Assembly (NCBI RefSeq): GCF_003255815.1
Contig: NC_037681.1
Span: 86,807,194-86,871,193, forward strand
Reading direction: 5' to 3'
DNA from: Theropithecus gelada
Taxonomy: Eukaryota; Chordata; Mammalia; Primates; Cercopithecidae
DNA length: 64,000 nucleotides
Shown: piece by piece, positions 1-11,195 of the stretch
Position numbering within the stretch: the first letter of the stretch is position 1
Layout of the letters: each line of letters begins with the position of its first letter
The notes under the pieces: generated by a model
What the model was told of the DNA's origin: nothing
The model's database searches: none
The model's input: the letters and a program-made list of their open reading frames with translations, nothing else
Position numbers and translations under genes: made by a program

Positions 1-149
1 TAGATAAGAATGGTGGTGTGTACCTCCCAGCTACTGGGGAGGTCGAGGTGGGAGGTTCGCTTGAATCCAAGAGGTCAGGGCTGCAGTGGGCCATGATCAT
101 ACCACTGTATTCCAGCCTGGACGATACAGCAAGAACCTGTCTCAAAAAA
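1..149 (+). mobile_element. Alu right end (old, AluJ-like), cut by window edge
   Basis: The segment has the right-monomer order of Alu: the CCCAGCTACT box, GAGGTGGGAG, a degenerate TTGAATCC, then CCAGCCTGG and CCTGTCTCAAAAAA. Many differences from the consensus indicate an old copy. The left part lies outside the window. Confidence 0.9.
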
Positions 150-162
150 TAGAGGCAGTTTA

Positions 163-374
163 TTGTGGTTGCTAAGCAGTTTACTGTGAGTTTTGGAGTA
201 GGACCAGCCTGACTTGTGTTCTAACTCATCCCTTTTCACCTTTAAATCCTAAAATGGAAAAAATGATAAATGGAAATAATGATAGTCTTGTCATAGCAGT
301 TATGAGGATTAGGTGGAACAATTATTCCATTGTGTTTAGCACATAGTAAGTGCTCAGTAGAGTATTATTTTATG
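163..374 (+). mobile_element. MIR SINE, plus orientation
   Basis: It follows the MIR order: a tRNA-like start (TGGTTGCTAAGCAG), AATGGAAAAAATGATAAATGG matching the 'TAAAATGGGGATAATA' part, TATGAGGATTAGGTGGAACA, then CACATAGTAAGTGCTCAGTA near the 3' end. It is heavily diverged, as expected for a mammal-wide repeat. Confidence 0.75.
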
Positions 375-1630
375 TGTTTTATGCATTATTTTTATTGTCC
401 TTTCTTCCATGCTGACAGCTGTATGTATATAGCTTGTGTGATTAATATACCTTGATAGGCCTCTTCCTCTCTTCTTAAGGGCCCATCTGTTCCTTGGGTG
501 AGTCCAGCTCTTTCTTTATTTGCCTCTTACATACTGGCCAATTCTCTTTTAAACATCTGTTACACGTCCATGTAGTCTATGACCTTAGGGTCTTATTCTT
601 TATTTTGCTTGTCTAATTTTGGATAAAATGATAAAGAACAATAGCTAACATCTGTGTCTGTTTAGAGTTTTACAAAAGACTTTAATATGCATTGTCTCAT
701 TGTATACCAAGGAATAAAATGGTGGTGACGACGATGATGATGATGATGATGATGATAACGATAATGACTATAATGAGCTTTGCTTTTTACAAGTGGGACA
801 AATAAATCATACAGAGAAAAAGTTATTGCATTATGTCCCCAAACTCTAAGTGTTAGAGACAGGACTCATCCCGTCGATGCTCCAATCCTATACTAGACTA
901 AAGAGAGAAATATTTTATCTGTTGCATGCTTTTTCTTAAGATGCATCTTGGCTTTTTACCCCTACTCATCTCCCCTCAGAAAGGTACTGTTGACATTTTT
1001 AGTTTGAATTCCAGTAAGCTGATTAATTAATTTTTGCAATATTGAAACTTTCTACCCAAGAACATAGTTTGCCCCATCAGTTCCCATCTTCTATATCCTT
1101 TGGTCAAGCTCTGCAGTTTTCTTTATGTGTGATATACATATTTCTAATTAAGCTTATTTTAGGTATTCTGTACTTTTGTATTAATTTGGATGAGCTCTTT
1201 TCATTTTTTTCTAGTTGATTGTTGTTGACATTTAGGAAATCTATTTATCTTATAATCTATGGATTTTGATTACTGTTTTATAGTAGTTACTCCAGCTAAA
1301 CTTGGTTAGAAGTAATCATTTGTTCAGTAGATAATCTTCTTAGGTTTTAAAAGCAGAAAAAATATATAATTATCAATGATAATTGATAATTTTTTATTCT
1401 TTCCAACAAATTAATGTAAACTATGTTTTGTTAATATTGTTATGGTATGGATACTTTTTTAGCATTAGAGACAATGAGGAAGTTGGCTTAGGTTTACTTT
1501 TTATTGTCAAGAGTAAATATGTATGCTCTGAAGATTAAGCCATATGAATAAAGTTAAGTTTCATGTCCTGTGACTATCTCTAGAATAAGAACTTTTGAAA
1601 GGTTTGCTTGCTTTGATAGGTTTCTTAAAA
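375..1630. other. Single-copy AT-rich DNA, nothing recognised
   Basis: I see no gene, RNA gene or identifiable transposon here apart from the GAT microsatellite listed separately. Reading frames are short. Confidence 0.5.
721..767 (+). repeat. (GAT)n microsatellite, imperfect
   Basis: Seven uninterrupted GAT units (734-754) lie between imperfect units such as GACGAC and AACGATAATGAC. Confidence 0.9.
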
Positions 1631-1640
1631 TATAGTTAGG

Positions 1641-1745
1641 CATGGCGCAAGTATACATATGTAACAAACCTGCACGTTATGCACATGTACCCTACAACTT
1701 AAAGTATAATAATAATAAATTAATTAAAATATATATATATATATA
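1641..1745 (+). mobile_element. Severely 5'-truncated L1 3' end (L1PA/L1PB type)
   Basis: About 80 bases of the primate L1 3' terminus are present, with GTATACATATGTAACAAACC, CTGCACGT and CACATGTACCC, followed by AAAGTATAATAATAATAAAT and a TA-rich tail. TATAGTTAGG occurs at 1631-1640 and again at 1746-1755. This perfect 10-bp TSD confirms a separate, complete and very short insertion. Confidence 0.9.
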
Positions 1746-1750
1746 TATAG
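1728..1750. repeat. (TA)n tract at L1 tail
   Basis: About 11 TA units follow the A-rich tail of the short L1 insertion, probably grown from that tail. The tract runs into the right-hand target-site copy. Confidence 0.85.
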
Positions 1751-1755
1751 TTAGG

Positions 1756-2919
1756 TATATCCTTTAAGCTTTTTCAACATTAAATAGGAAACAAAGAGGA
1801 TGCAGTTTTTACATTTAAGTAGCCAGTCATTCACTGGCTTGATTGCAAGAAAGCAAGCAAAAGTTATTTCTGGAGCACCGACATAAAATTCACTGACTGA
1901 AATTAATTTACTAATTGAAAATAAATTCACTGACAGTGAATATGATCAAGCTTACCTACGTTTTGCATTGATAATAATTAGTATGTTTTTCTTTTTTCTT
2001 TTTATTGCAGCAAAATAAAGTATCAAGCAATAGTACATTTTTTTCGTAAAACGTAAAGGGAATAACTGTGTTGCACTTTGTTTTCTGTGTTCTCTGGGAC
2101 AGGACACATGATTGTCAAACAGAAATAATAATTATTTATATTGATAAATATTTAAATACTTAAAGTATAGAAAAGTAGAACTTTAAAACCTAAAGAAGGT
2201 CAGAGTTTAAATAAGGAAACTGAGATCTAGAGATCTGAAACAACCCATAAAAGTTCTCCTATGCAGCAGTGGTTCCAGTTCTAGTTCTAGTTCTAGAAAA
2301 GAACTACAAGTCAGATTTCTTGACTCTACATTCATCTATATTCAGACAATTTTACAAACATGCCCGATAGATAATTACCATTTTGTTTATTTAAAATATG
2401 ATACAATAATTACCATTTTGTTTATTTAAAATATGATTAATTGCATTAATGCTCACTGATGGTCCCCAGTCTCACCAAATCATCATGACTTCAAATAGCC
2501 AGTACTTCATAGATCATTGTACTTTGGACATACGTTTAAAGTTTCCAGGGTCATTCTTCCAGGAGCAAACCTCAGCCCGGGTCCTGCCAGATCACATTTG
2601 TCTGCATCTACTCTATGGACAGAGAAGACGCAGGAAGAATTGTCCCCATTGTTCTACATAGGGCAATGTACAATGGTGGAAGAGGAGCCATCTCTTATTT
2701 TCAAGTCAAAATCAGAGAACCAACTATTAGATAGGTTTATCTTGCCTATCTTTTGTTGAAACACAATAGCATTACAAGGGTAATTATTAGTTATCTTTAG
2801 AAACTTCAAATTAAACTCTGAAAAACAAACCAAAAGTTTTTCATCTCTACGTTGGTAGATCAAAGAGGGGCTGCTAGACCTATATTTTATTTAATAATCC
2901 TTATAGCTGACAGTGTTGG
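1756..2919. other. Single-copy DNA, no gene recognised
   Basis: It holds a short run of TTCTAG units near 2270-2296 and a 35-bp tandem duplication. The overlapping small frames around 2449-2863 lie on both strands, resemble no family I know and are probably chance. Confidence 0.5.
2371..2438. repeat. 35-bp tandem duplication, two copies
   Basis: ATAATTACCATTTTG starts at 2371 and again at 2406. The copies are identical for about 32 bases and then diverge, so the duplication looks recent relative to the background. Confidence 0.9.
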
Positions 2920-3365
2920 TTGGCTCAGTCAATACCAACTGCAATTTATTTAGCTGTTTCTTCCTACTATACACGTTGGAAAGCTAAAAACTACATTCGC
3001 CAGACTCCCTTACAGCTAGGATCTAGACAGAAAGCCTTAGTTCCACCAATTAGAGCCATCCCATTTATGACCTGGAGAAATAAAAGGAAGTAGCTGTGCA
3101 AAGAAAAATTGGATCTTCTGGATAAGAAGCCTTTTTTGTGAGACAGCAGTGGCAAAGCTCTTGGGGTCCAATCTCAAGGGTGATCAGTGCCTAGAGATGG
3201 GCGGTGGTATTTCACTATAAGAGCCCTGGATTCCCGGATGCTTTGGTTCTGCCTGTCTAATGAACAGACCTGGGTCTTTGATTATCCTAGAGAGTCTGTG
3301 TTCTTCGTAATATCCTTTAATACTCCTTTCTGCTTAAATTGTCTAGACTTGACTTTCTTATTGAA
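2920..3365 (+). mobile_element. Possible old LTR-like repeat, family not named
   Basis: CCAGACTCCCTTACAGCTAG and the region after it resemble a common mammalian LTR-like family whose 5' part has CCAGNCTCCCTTGCAGCTAG. Similar text occurs near 53740. The 3' part ends in a T-rich stretch after TGCTTAAATTG. I cannot assign the family. Confidence 0.35.
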
Positions 3366-3454
3366 CTAAGAACAATAATTTATATAACCTTAGTACTTCT
3401 ACTTATAATCATAGCTAATCATAACATTACAATGTAACATTTTTACATATACAC

Positions 3455-3690
3455 AATAGTAGTGACACTATTGTGATGTTTTAACCTTCTATGTAATAGG
3501 TAGTCTTCTAAGCACTTTACACATATTAACTTATCTAATCCTCCATTTTAATGATAAGGAAACACAAATGTGGAGAGGATAAGATGCCTGAGATCACAAA
3601 GCAAACAAGCAAGAAAGAGAAGCTCAAATGTAAACCTAGGCAATTTAGCTCTGTAGCTCCCCAAGCTCTAATGCCTGAAAATCTTATGAA
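3455..3690 (-). mobile_element. MIR SINE, minus orientation
   Basis: The reverse-complement MIR core is clear: AAGCACTTTACACATATTAA, then CCATTTTAATGATAAGGAAA, GAGATCACAAAG, and the degraded AAACCTAGGCAATTTAGCTC near the tRNA-like end. Confidence 0.8.
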
Positions 3691-5352
3691 AAAATTATTA
3701 TTATTATTACTATTTTGCAGAAGCAGAGGTGAAGTACATTCAGAGACATTCAGTGACAGGAGTAGTTCAGCTGATAAGTGACAAGGTATAGTGGACCCAA
3801 GATCTCCAGAGTCCACATCCAAGGGTCTTTCTGCTACATACCACTGCTGGTCAGACTTTCACCCTATTGCTTATTTATCCATTCATTTATTCAGATTGTC
3901 CATTATTTATGCATCTCTCCATTCATTCAGCTGTATCTTTCCTTTGAGAGTACTATGGCTTTTCCGTTTGTGGAAGACTATGGAGTTTGCAGTCCCAGGG
4001 CCTCTTTCTATAATGTGCTGAGACCCACACCTCATTTCCTTTGGGGTTCTGTAGAGGTGTAGCATGGCCCATAAAAAACACCATCTCTGCTCATATCTCA
4101 TGATTTTTGCAAATTAATGATCTAAGTAAAATGGGCCATTGCTTTTAAAAGTGTGCTGTATAAAATGATAATAAATGCCAGGCTCAGGATCATAATGGAA
4201 AAACAACTGTTTGGGGTATTTTGCTATGGTACGGTTCTCCAGCCTGAGTAAGTAGAGTGGGCTGGGTTTTTTTTTGGTGGGGGCGGGGGCAGGGGGTTCC
4301 ATATTCAATGCCTTGAGTCTTCACACATGGCTGGATGCAGAAAGAGAACTGCCTGTGAAGTCAGGAGAGGCTTAAATCCGAGTCCTGCCAATAGGCGTAT
4401 CAATTAGACAGTGACCCAGAAATTCTTGGAAGAGTGATTTTGAGCTCCCTTCTATCTCCTTAAAGGCTCCTTTTCTTCCATGATTTCTTGGTAGAAAGCT
4501 GGAAGAGCTGGGATTTTTGCCAAGGAAGGTTTAGGGAAACAAAAGTTAACTGCTGTAGCTTTGAGAAATAAATTGCTCTGTGAGGCAAAGGAAAATTCAA
4601 AGATCTTGGGAGAAAAATGAAGCCACAGTTTCAATTATAACTGTAACCAGGTTTAGACCCAACTTTAGGCCAAGTGTCATCCAGACAGATGTTCTTGCAA
4701 TTTGGTTTCCATAATAAATGTTGTACTTGTGAAAATATTTTAATGACATCTCGGCACTTTACTAGCCCTCAAATTCTAGGAGATTTTCCAGGTCAGGAGA
4801 GGACCATTTGCACCATCTCACCCAGTGACCTCTCTCATTCTGCTGGGGCTCATGAAGAACTTTAAACTTGCAGATGCAATTATTGCATAATAAAGTATTG
4901 ATTTCCTAAGAAACCCTATAACATTTTCTTCTTCGTAATTAGCATCTACAAGGAATACATCCAAGAACTTTTATAAAGGATTAAGCACCTATTGCCACTT
5001 GAATGAGACACTTAGTACTTTAGTAAAAGAATAAACAATGTTAGAAAATAGCTTCAATTTGCAGAACTACAAATTAGATGCATATCACATATAAGGGTTC
5101 TCACAATGTCCTAGTTTAGATTTTAGAAGAGAGTTTTAATATATGATATAAGCCGTTCTGAAAATGTCATTTAAAGGCAAATTGAATATTTTCTCACAGT
5201 TGTACAGATGTTACTTTTGCTTGACGATGGGATAACTTACTGGTTCATCTCCTATGGACAGTTTTCACCCATTAAAGCATCAGAAATAAGAACAATGTAC
5301 AATTATAAAATGAAAGTTTTGTTAAAGTCAAAGAAATGTTCAAGTACAATTT
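3691..5352. other. Single-copy DNA, no gene recognised
   Basis: No repeat family or convincing exon is visible. A G-rich stretch lies at 4262-4300. Frames of 60-95 codons overlap on both strands, without features of real coding DNA. Confidence 0.45.
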
Positions 5353-5365
5353 AAAGATAATTTCT

Positions 5366-5630
5366 GAGCTGGGTGCAATGACTCATGCCTATAATCCCGG
5401 CACTTTGGGAAGCCAACGTAGAAGGATTGCTTGAGGCCATGAGGTCACTACTAGCCTGGGCATCATAGTGAGACCACCATCTCTATAAAAAATTTGAAAA
5501 CCAACCATCTGTGGTGGTACATGCCTGCAGTTACCAGGGAGGCTGAGGTGGGAGGATCACTGAGCTTAGAAGTTCGAGGTTACAGGGAGCTGCAACCACT
5601 ATAGCTGAAGACTGTCTCAAAAAAAAAAAA
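5366..5630 (+). mobile_element. AluJ-type element with target-site duplication
   Basis: Both Alu monomers and the A-tail are present but strongly mutated (GCTGGGTGCAATGACTCATG at the start). AAAGATAATT at 5353-5362 recurs at 5628-5637, giving the TSD. Confidence 0.92.
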
Positions 5631-6084
5631 GATAATTTTTGCTATGTAGAACTGAGGTTACTTAATACTCCAAGTGAACAAAGGCTATGATGACTCTGAA
5701 TATCTTCAGGGGAGGAAAGAGAAGATTTATAAATAAGTCATCAACACAAGGTGTTTTTTCACATATTTCTGGTTTGCTTCTGTTGAAGTTAAAGGAGTGT
5801 TCTCATATCTGTTATATGTTCTGTTGAAGTTTTCTCCGGAACATGTTGAAATTAGCTCTGAGGAAACTTTAGACACAAGGGCTACTAGATCTTACAAAAC
5901 AGTATGCTAACTAACAGAGCTCCAGCCAACCTGCACTCCATTTCCAATCACAGCACTGATGAGCTCTGCCACTTAAAAATATTCCCATCTTCAGCTCTGT
6001 GCTTCAGCTCTGCTGACTGGGAAGCAACGTGGCATTGGCCTTGAAATCAGAGAGGCATGGTATCACTTATTCCTTCTGTGTCTC

Positions 6085-6240
6085 TCAGGAAGAGACATTC
6101 ACTCAATCAACCAAAAGATTTGTTGAGTTCCTGCTATGTCCTCAGTACTGTGTTGAAGGGAATTTGGAGGCAATATTAGAAAGGAGACATAGCTCTTGTC
6201 CTCAGGTCACTGACAATGACAGTATGTCAAATACATGTGC
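6085..6240 (-). mobile_element. L2 3' end fragment
   Basis: CATTCACTCAATCAACCAAA, then TTGTTGAGTTCCTGCTATGT and CAGTACTGTGTTGAAGG, is the reverse complement of the L2 terminal 'last-call' region. TCTTGTCCTCAGG follows in the expected order. Confidence 0.65.
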
Positions 6241-6261
6241 ACAATGACCAATCGTATGTAA

Positions 6262-6440
6262 CCGTGCAGGTAGAGCTTTTGCCCATGTTGTTCTCTGTGC
6301 CGAGAAGGCGCTCCCTTTATTTATTCAACCAACCAAGTCTAATCATCTTTCAAGATGTAGCCAAAATCCTCTTCCTCCCAGGAAGCTTTCTCTAAACTTA
6401 AAGTTCATAGCTTCAGTATTTTTCAGATTATGTTAAAATT
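6262..6440 (+). mobile_element. L2 fragment, plus orientation
   Basis: TTGTTCTCTGTGCCGAGAAG, CATCTTTCAAGATGTAGCC and CTCCCAGGAAGCTTTCTCT follow the L2 3' coding-end and UTR order. It lies next to an oppositely oriented L2 piece, so these are separate insertions or an inversion. Confidence 0.6.
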
Positions 6441-6519
6441 ATCTTTTCATGGTTCTGGCTTAGTTATTAGAATCTGGTTCATCCAAACAAGAATTAGTTA
6501 TGTTACTCTTCATATCCTA

Positions 6520-6720
6520 GGGTCTCTCTTTTTGCTCACTTTTCTCATCTCCTACTGGTCATTCTAGTTGGCCAACCCCACTTGGAGGTGGGAAGATAAG
6601 GGAGTCTCAGATGCCTTGTGTGGAAGTCACCATCTGGAGCACAGAGCAGGGCAGAGAAAACCAGTGAATGGATCTGGGGAGGAGGAAATGGAGAATAATC
6701 AGCATACAGCCCTCTGACCC
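6520..6720 (+). repeat. Degenerate LTR-like repeat, also present near 38.2 kb
   Basis: CATCTCCTACTGGTC (6546-6560) and GGAAGATAAGGGAG recur in the same order and orientation at 38206-38255. A third relative may be the insert at 12.6 kb. The family name is not known to me. Confidence 0.5.
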
Positions 6721-7510
6721 ACCTGCCAAATTACAAAATATATGTCCTCTGGGCAGATACAGTTTTAAGAATGAGTAACTTAGTTAATGTACCCAGCTAG
6801 GGAACAACATACTCAGCCTAGGGGCTCATGACTTCGGGAGCAGAAAGTAGGCTGGATTGCAAACCCTACTCACCTCCAAGGCTGGGCGCCTTGGTGTCAA
6901 GGTAAGCCTCACAATAGTATACAGTAGTCCTGCCTATACCAATCCTGACCCACCATATATGACTGTTAGCATAGAAAGCGTATGGCCCCAAATATAGTTG
7001 TGATAGGAAGTTCGTAAAGTGGGTCTTCAAGGAATCCTTGAAATAGCTGAGCTTTTGTCACTAGCAGAGTGAAATAACTTCGCTGTCTTGCCTCCATCTA
7101 CTGAAGCTCATTTCCCCAGACAAGACCCTGCTGCCTTGGACTTCTCTGGAACCTGTATGACTCCTCAAATATTGGCCAAAATTCCGGCATACTGCCTGGG
7201 ACCAGACCCTCTATTTCTACCACAGATCACAGCTCCAGGTACCTCCAGCTACTGCATGTAGATAGACCTCAGGGAGGAGTCTTCATCTATCCCTACTAGT
7301 TTTGTACCTTAATCACATACACATTTCCCATAATCTGGAAATAAACAAATGCATCTTTCTTCTGCTATTATAGGGTCATTGGTTTCAGAGGTTTAAAGAG
7401 GGAGGGACCAAGTTCACACCTACAAAATGATCATTTCTAATAGCTTTAAATCATCAGTAATCTGCACAGACAAGACAGTCTTGCTGTTCTGGGAGTGACT
7501 GCATGCTTAC

Positions 7511-7660
7511 CTGTGTTCTCAGGCTCCCAAGCCCTTTGAAAGGTAGGAGTGTCCCTGCCTGTCTCTCTTTTTCTCACTGTTTCTGAAAGCTCTGTTCTTG
7601 GCTGGGCTCCTTTGGTATGCAAAAATGTCCAGCTGAATTTCATTCTTTGCCCCCTTCTCC
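7511..7660 (-). other. Splice-site-flanked open segment, exon-like (speculative)
   Basis: On the minus strand a long T-rich tract ends in TTTTTTTGCAG just before this segment, and ACAG|GTAAGC follows it. The 150 bases (50 codons) are open in one frame, reading through GQRMKFSWTFLHTKGAQ and ending AWEPENTG. No CpG supports coding use and I recognise no domain. The T-tract is the complement of an A-rich low-complexity run, which may be a chance acceptor. It could be a rarely used cassette or nothing. Confidence 0.15.
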
Positions 7661-7663
7661 CTG

Positions 7664-7710
7664 CAAAAAAACCAAAAAAATACAAAAAAAAAAAACCAAA
7701 AAAAACCAAC
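7664..7710 (+). repeat. A-rich low-complexity run
   Basis: Runs of A are broken by CC and a TAC. No Alu or L1 body is attached on either side. Confidence 0.85.
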
Positions 7711-7796
7711 CCTGAAACCCAAAATGTTAATTGGGTAGCTGCACTGTGGGCTATTTGCAAGAATTTATTTTTTAAATTATAATTCCAGTTACCTAA

Positions 7797-7885
7797 TTAT
7801 GTATTCAACCCAGTGTGAATGAGTCTGTACCATGTACCAAGTACTGAAGTTACCGAAATACAAATCAAGGTCTCTGTCCTCAGGA
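7797..7885 (-). mobile_element. L2 3' end fragment
   Basis: TGTATTCAACCCAGTGTGAA, TGTACCATGTACCAAGTACT and CTCTGTCCTCAGG keep the antisense L2 terminal order. The CA repeat follows directly. Confidence 0.55.
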
Positions 7886-7912
7886 ACACACACACACACA
7901 CACACACACACC
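7886..7912. repeat. (CA)n microsatellite
   Basis: Thirteen uninterrupted CA units. Confidence 0.95.
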
Positions 7913-7957
7913 CCAAAACACCTTAAATTCCAGATCCTTGAGCTGAGGAGAATTTAA

Positions 7958-8037
7958 GAGTTCTACTAAGTTAGGCTCTTACTTCTCAGCAGCTAGGCTA
8001 TTATCTCCACCTTATAAATGACCCATGGAAGGGTCAG
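7958..8037 (-). mobile_element. MIR, left part of a copy split by an LTR
   Basis: TTATCTCCACCTTATAAATG corresponds to the antisense MIR 'TTATCCCCATTTTACAGATG'. The match stops at 8037 and resumes at 8415, after the LTR and its duplicated GTCAG. Confidence 0.7.
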
Positions 8038-8409
8038 TGATATGGTTTGGTTGCATTTCTACCCAAATCTCATCTAGAATTGTAGCTCCTATAATCCTTG
8101 CATGTCATGGGAGGGACCCTGTGGGAGGTAATTTAATCATGGGGGTGGTTAACCTCATGATATTCTCGTGATAGTGAGTGAATTCTCACGAGATCTGATG
8201 GTTTTATAAAGGGTTTTCCCCACTTCTATTCACTTCTCTTCCTGCCACCATGTGAAGAAGGACATGTTTGCTTTCCCTTGTGCCATGATTATAAGTTTCC
8301 TGAGGCCTCCCCAGCCATGCTGAACTGTGAGTCAATTAAACTACTTTCTTTTATAATTTACCCAATCTCAGATATGTCTTTATTAGCAACATGAGAACAG
8401 ACTAATACA
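8038..8409 (+). mobile_element. MaLR solo LTR (MSTA/MSTB-like)
   Basis: It starts TGATATGGTTTG and ends AACAGACTAATACA. In between are the MaLR landmarks CAAATCTCAT, GGGAGGGACC, TTCTCGTGATAG, TCACGAGATCTGATGG and CCTCCCCAGCCATG. Length is 372 bases. The 5-bp TSD GTCAG lies at 8033-8037 and 8410-8414, and no internal sequence is present, so this is a solo LTR. Confidence 0.93.
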
Positions 8410-8505
8410 GTCAGAGAATTAATAGTTTAACTTCCCCAAGGTCTCATAGCTGTTTAAAGGTAGAGAGGAAGCTAGAGCACTGCCCTTTCTGCCTTGTACA
8501 GTGTC
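8410..8505 (-). mobile_element. MIR, right part of the split copy
   Basis: AATAGTTTAACTTCCCCAAG, GTCTCATAGCTGTTTAAAGG and GAGGAAGCTAGAGC continue the antisense MIR after the LTR ('GGTTAAGTAACTTGCCCAAGGTCACACAGCTA'). Confidence 0.75.
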
Positions 8506-10139
8506 TTGGTTAGTAGAGGAAAGTGTTACCCTTGGATATGCTGAGAAATTCCCATTACCTAACTGGTAGTTACTAGAAGCTGTGTCACCTCTATTCACAA
8601 GTGGAACCTCTATTTACCTCCATTCACAAGTGGAACCATAAACAGGCTGTTCTTGTTAGATGATGCATTGGTTTGTAACACTTCAATATTTAAAAAGAAA
8701 ATCAGAGAATATCAACGGGATAGTGACCTCATTTTCAAAGCCAGCCCTAAGGTCTGCAGTGCAAGATTTCTGGCTTAGTTGTATTTCATAAACCTCAATC
8801 TTTGGACTGGAAGGGAAATGGCTTTTCATTCACTTGGTAGACCAGCTGTCGCTGCGCAGCTGGGCTTGGTTTACTTTCTGGTCGGGGGAAGCACTTGACA
8901 GTCTCTGGCCTAGAATGAGGTCCTGAGCGCAATGATTCAGTCCTTACTGAAGATGACCAAGAAGGCCTGGCCTCCCCACCTCACAGCCACGTGCTTGTAT
9001 CCTGGTGCCTCTGAAACAAGAACAGAATCCTACTCCACAATCGTGGTTATACTTAGTTACAGAGCAGTGTAATTAATGCCACTTAATGTAAAGTGAAAAC
9101 AGAATTTCTGCAGCTGCCAACTTCCTCTGGCTCAGCCAGTACTATATGCCGACTTCATTTATAAGAATTATTTTCTTTTTCATCATGCTGATTGCAGAAA
9201 GAAAATCACTCCAAGAAAGGGAAACAGTCATCAAACCTCAACTGACAACACACCAAATACAAAGTTTAGATTGCAGGTATTGATTTCCATCTAGCATTAT
9301 GCCAATTGCTCCATAAAATTGAAGACCTCCTGACATCTTAGTCAATGGTCAATTTGAATGCATCAGGCCCACGACCTCTGGTGGATCCCGGATCAGGATC
9401 TTAGCTGGTGTCACATTTCCTGTTTCTTCAGTTCATTCATTCCCTACCATTACCCCCAGATTATCTGCTAAATGTATGAGAAAAGCTTCATACAAATAAA
9501 CTTTTAGTTTTCTGGTTATTTAGTCATTGCCATAATTTCATTAGCAAGGGCCTGGCTGCCCCTGTAGGCATTTTCTTACATTCCTTCTACTATGCTTGGT
9601 TGTGGGATCCACGATCCAGAAGACATGGATGGAGCAAGCTCTGTTGGGTCATAGTGGAAGGCACCACTGTCTACAGAAATCTTTAGAGTTAAAGCAAAGA
9701 CATTTAATGCTTGGAAAATAAGAGTTTTCTTAAATGTTCCTTAATAATACTAGGGAAGATACGAATTTTTACATAAGGTTATGGTAAGGATGAATTTGAT
9801 TTTTGTTCTCAGCCAAGCTTCTAACTAGTGTGTATGGGTTGGTACTGGAGAGGTGACAGGGAGAGGGTTGCAAATCTGTAACAGTGCACATGTTAATTGA
9901 AGTCAGTACTGTCTCAGAAAATAGATGAAATCTGATGAGACATCTTGTTTAACTATCAAACACTCCTGCCAGTTAAAATTCCAGATCCCATTCTAGCTCT
10001 TTTGAACAATTCTTAATATGTCAATTGCCCAGAAGCAACTTGTTTTCTGCAGTGATGACACAGACTTAGGGAAGATGGAAAAAAAATCACCATGAATCAT
10101 ATCTAACTCCACCTTTCAACATCTTTGCACTATTCTGTG
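8506..10139. other. Single-copy DNA, nothing recognised
   Basis: No repeat family or exon stands out. A small tandem copy of ATTCACAAGTGGAACC occurs at 8593 and 8622 (period 29). Confidence 0.45.
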
Positions 10140-10590
10140 TACCCTTTGAAGCCAGTGGGAGCTTCCGCAGCAGAGCAAGTACATCAGGTTGGGAGGGTGG
10201 ATTGGAAATCAGGCCATCCCTGGAAATGAAACACTACCAATAATTAAATTCAGCCCTTTGTCAATGCACATTTTCCAAAAGTACTGGAAATCTCTGAACA
10301 GTGCAATTAGAGAATTCTGCTCTTCAGCAATTGAATTTCCCACATATTGCTTTAACTTTCAAGACATATGAAAATGCTAATGTCTATTGTTATACAGAGA
10401 GAATGATGGGAAAAAGCCAAAGCAGCCTCCAGAAAACAGCAACAAAAAATGGCCTCCGCCCTCTCCCCCAGCCCCCTGCACCCTAATTAGAGCGTCATTA
10501 GAGTTGTACAGTTTACAGCCTCGATAATCAATTACATTCTGTCCTTCATCCTCTGGGGCCCCCACACCCGGGCAGGGCAGAGCCAAAGCA
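10140..10590. promoter_or_regulatory. Candidate conserved regulatory block
   Basis: Repeat-free DNA with homeodomain-type cores (CAATTAG near 10304, CCTAATTAGAGCGTCATTAG at 10482-10501, GATAATCAATTAC at 10523-10535) and a GC-rich patch with CpGs, in an otherwise CpG-poor region. This composition is typical of developmental enhancers. Conservation was not tested; this is inference from motif content only. Confidence 0.25.
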
Positions 10591-11183
10591 GACTTCTAGA
10601 GCAGTTGAGATTCACGCAGGGTGAGGCACAGATGTCCTTGCTAGCTATGGCCACATCAAAGGAGGATTTTCCTTGTCCTCTTAAATGGGTGCTGTATGAT
10701 AGGATTCAACTCCACTCATGCAAAATCTAAAACAATATCCTGCCCTAGGCAAAGCAGACACATTTCCTCTCCACACTCTCTCATCCTCTCGTATATCATT
10801 CCTCCTTTCTCTCCCCACTGTCCCTCCAGCTTCATTGTGTTGGATTTTGTCAGATCCATATTTTACGGCTCCAAAAACTTTCCCTCTGTGCTTTCTCCCT
10901 GGCCTTCTCTACGCCAACAAAACATGTTTTTTCTTTTGTTTACTTGGTTTTTCTCTTTCACCTCATCTGATTAACTGACCTAAGCTAAAGTATTAATGGC
11001 TGAAAGCGACTTAAAGTGGTAATTCAGCCAGATAACATACATGTAAGGTAGTGAAAATTTTATCATTTTAGATACTAGCATAATCTCTCTTCTAGGATAA
11101 GAAACTGTCATTGTTTGGGGGAAATAACTTTTTTAGCTATTTGCGGTAGAAAGTGAGACTCAGAGGATAACAGTTTCAACAGA
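10591..11183. other. Single-copy DNA, nothing recognised
   Basis: There is a pyrimidine-rich stretch around 10750-10960. The two overlapping open frames there use the same bases in different frames and look like chance. Confidence 0.45.
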
Positions 11184-11195
11184 ATCAGGTGGTTT

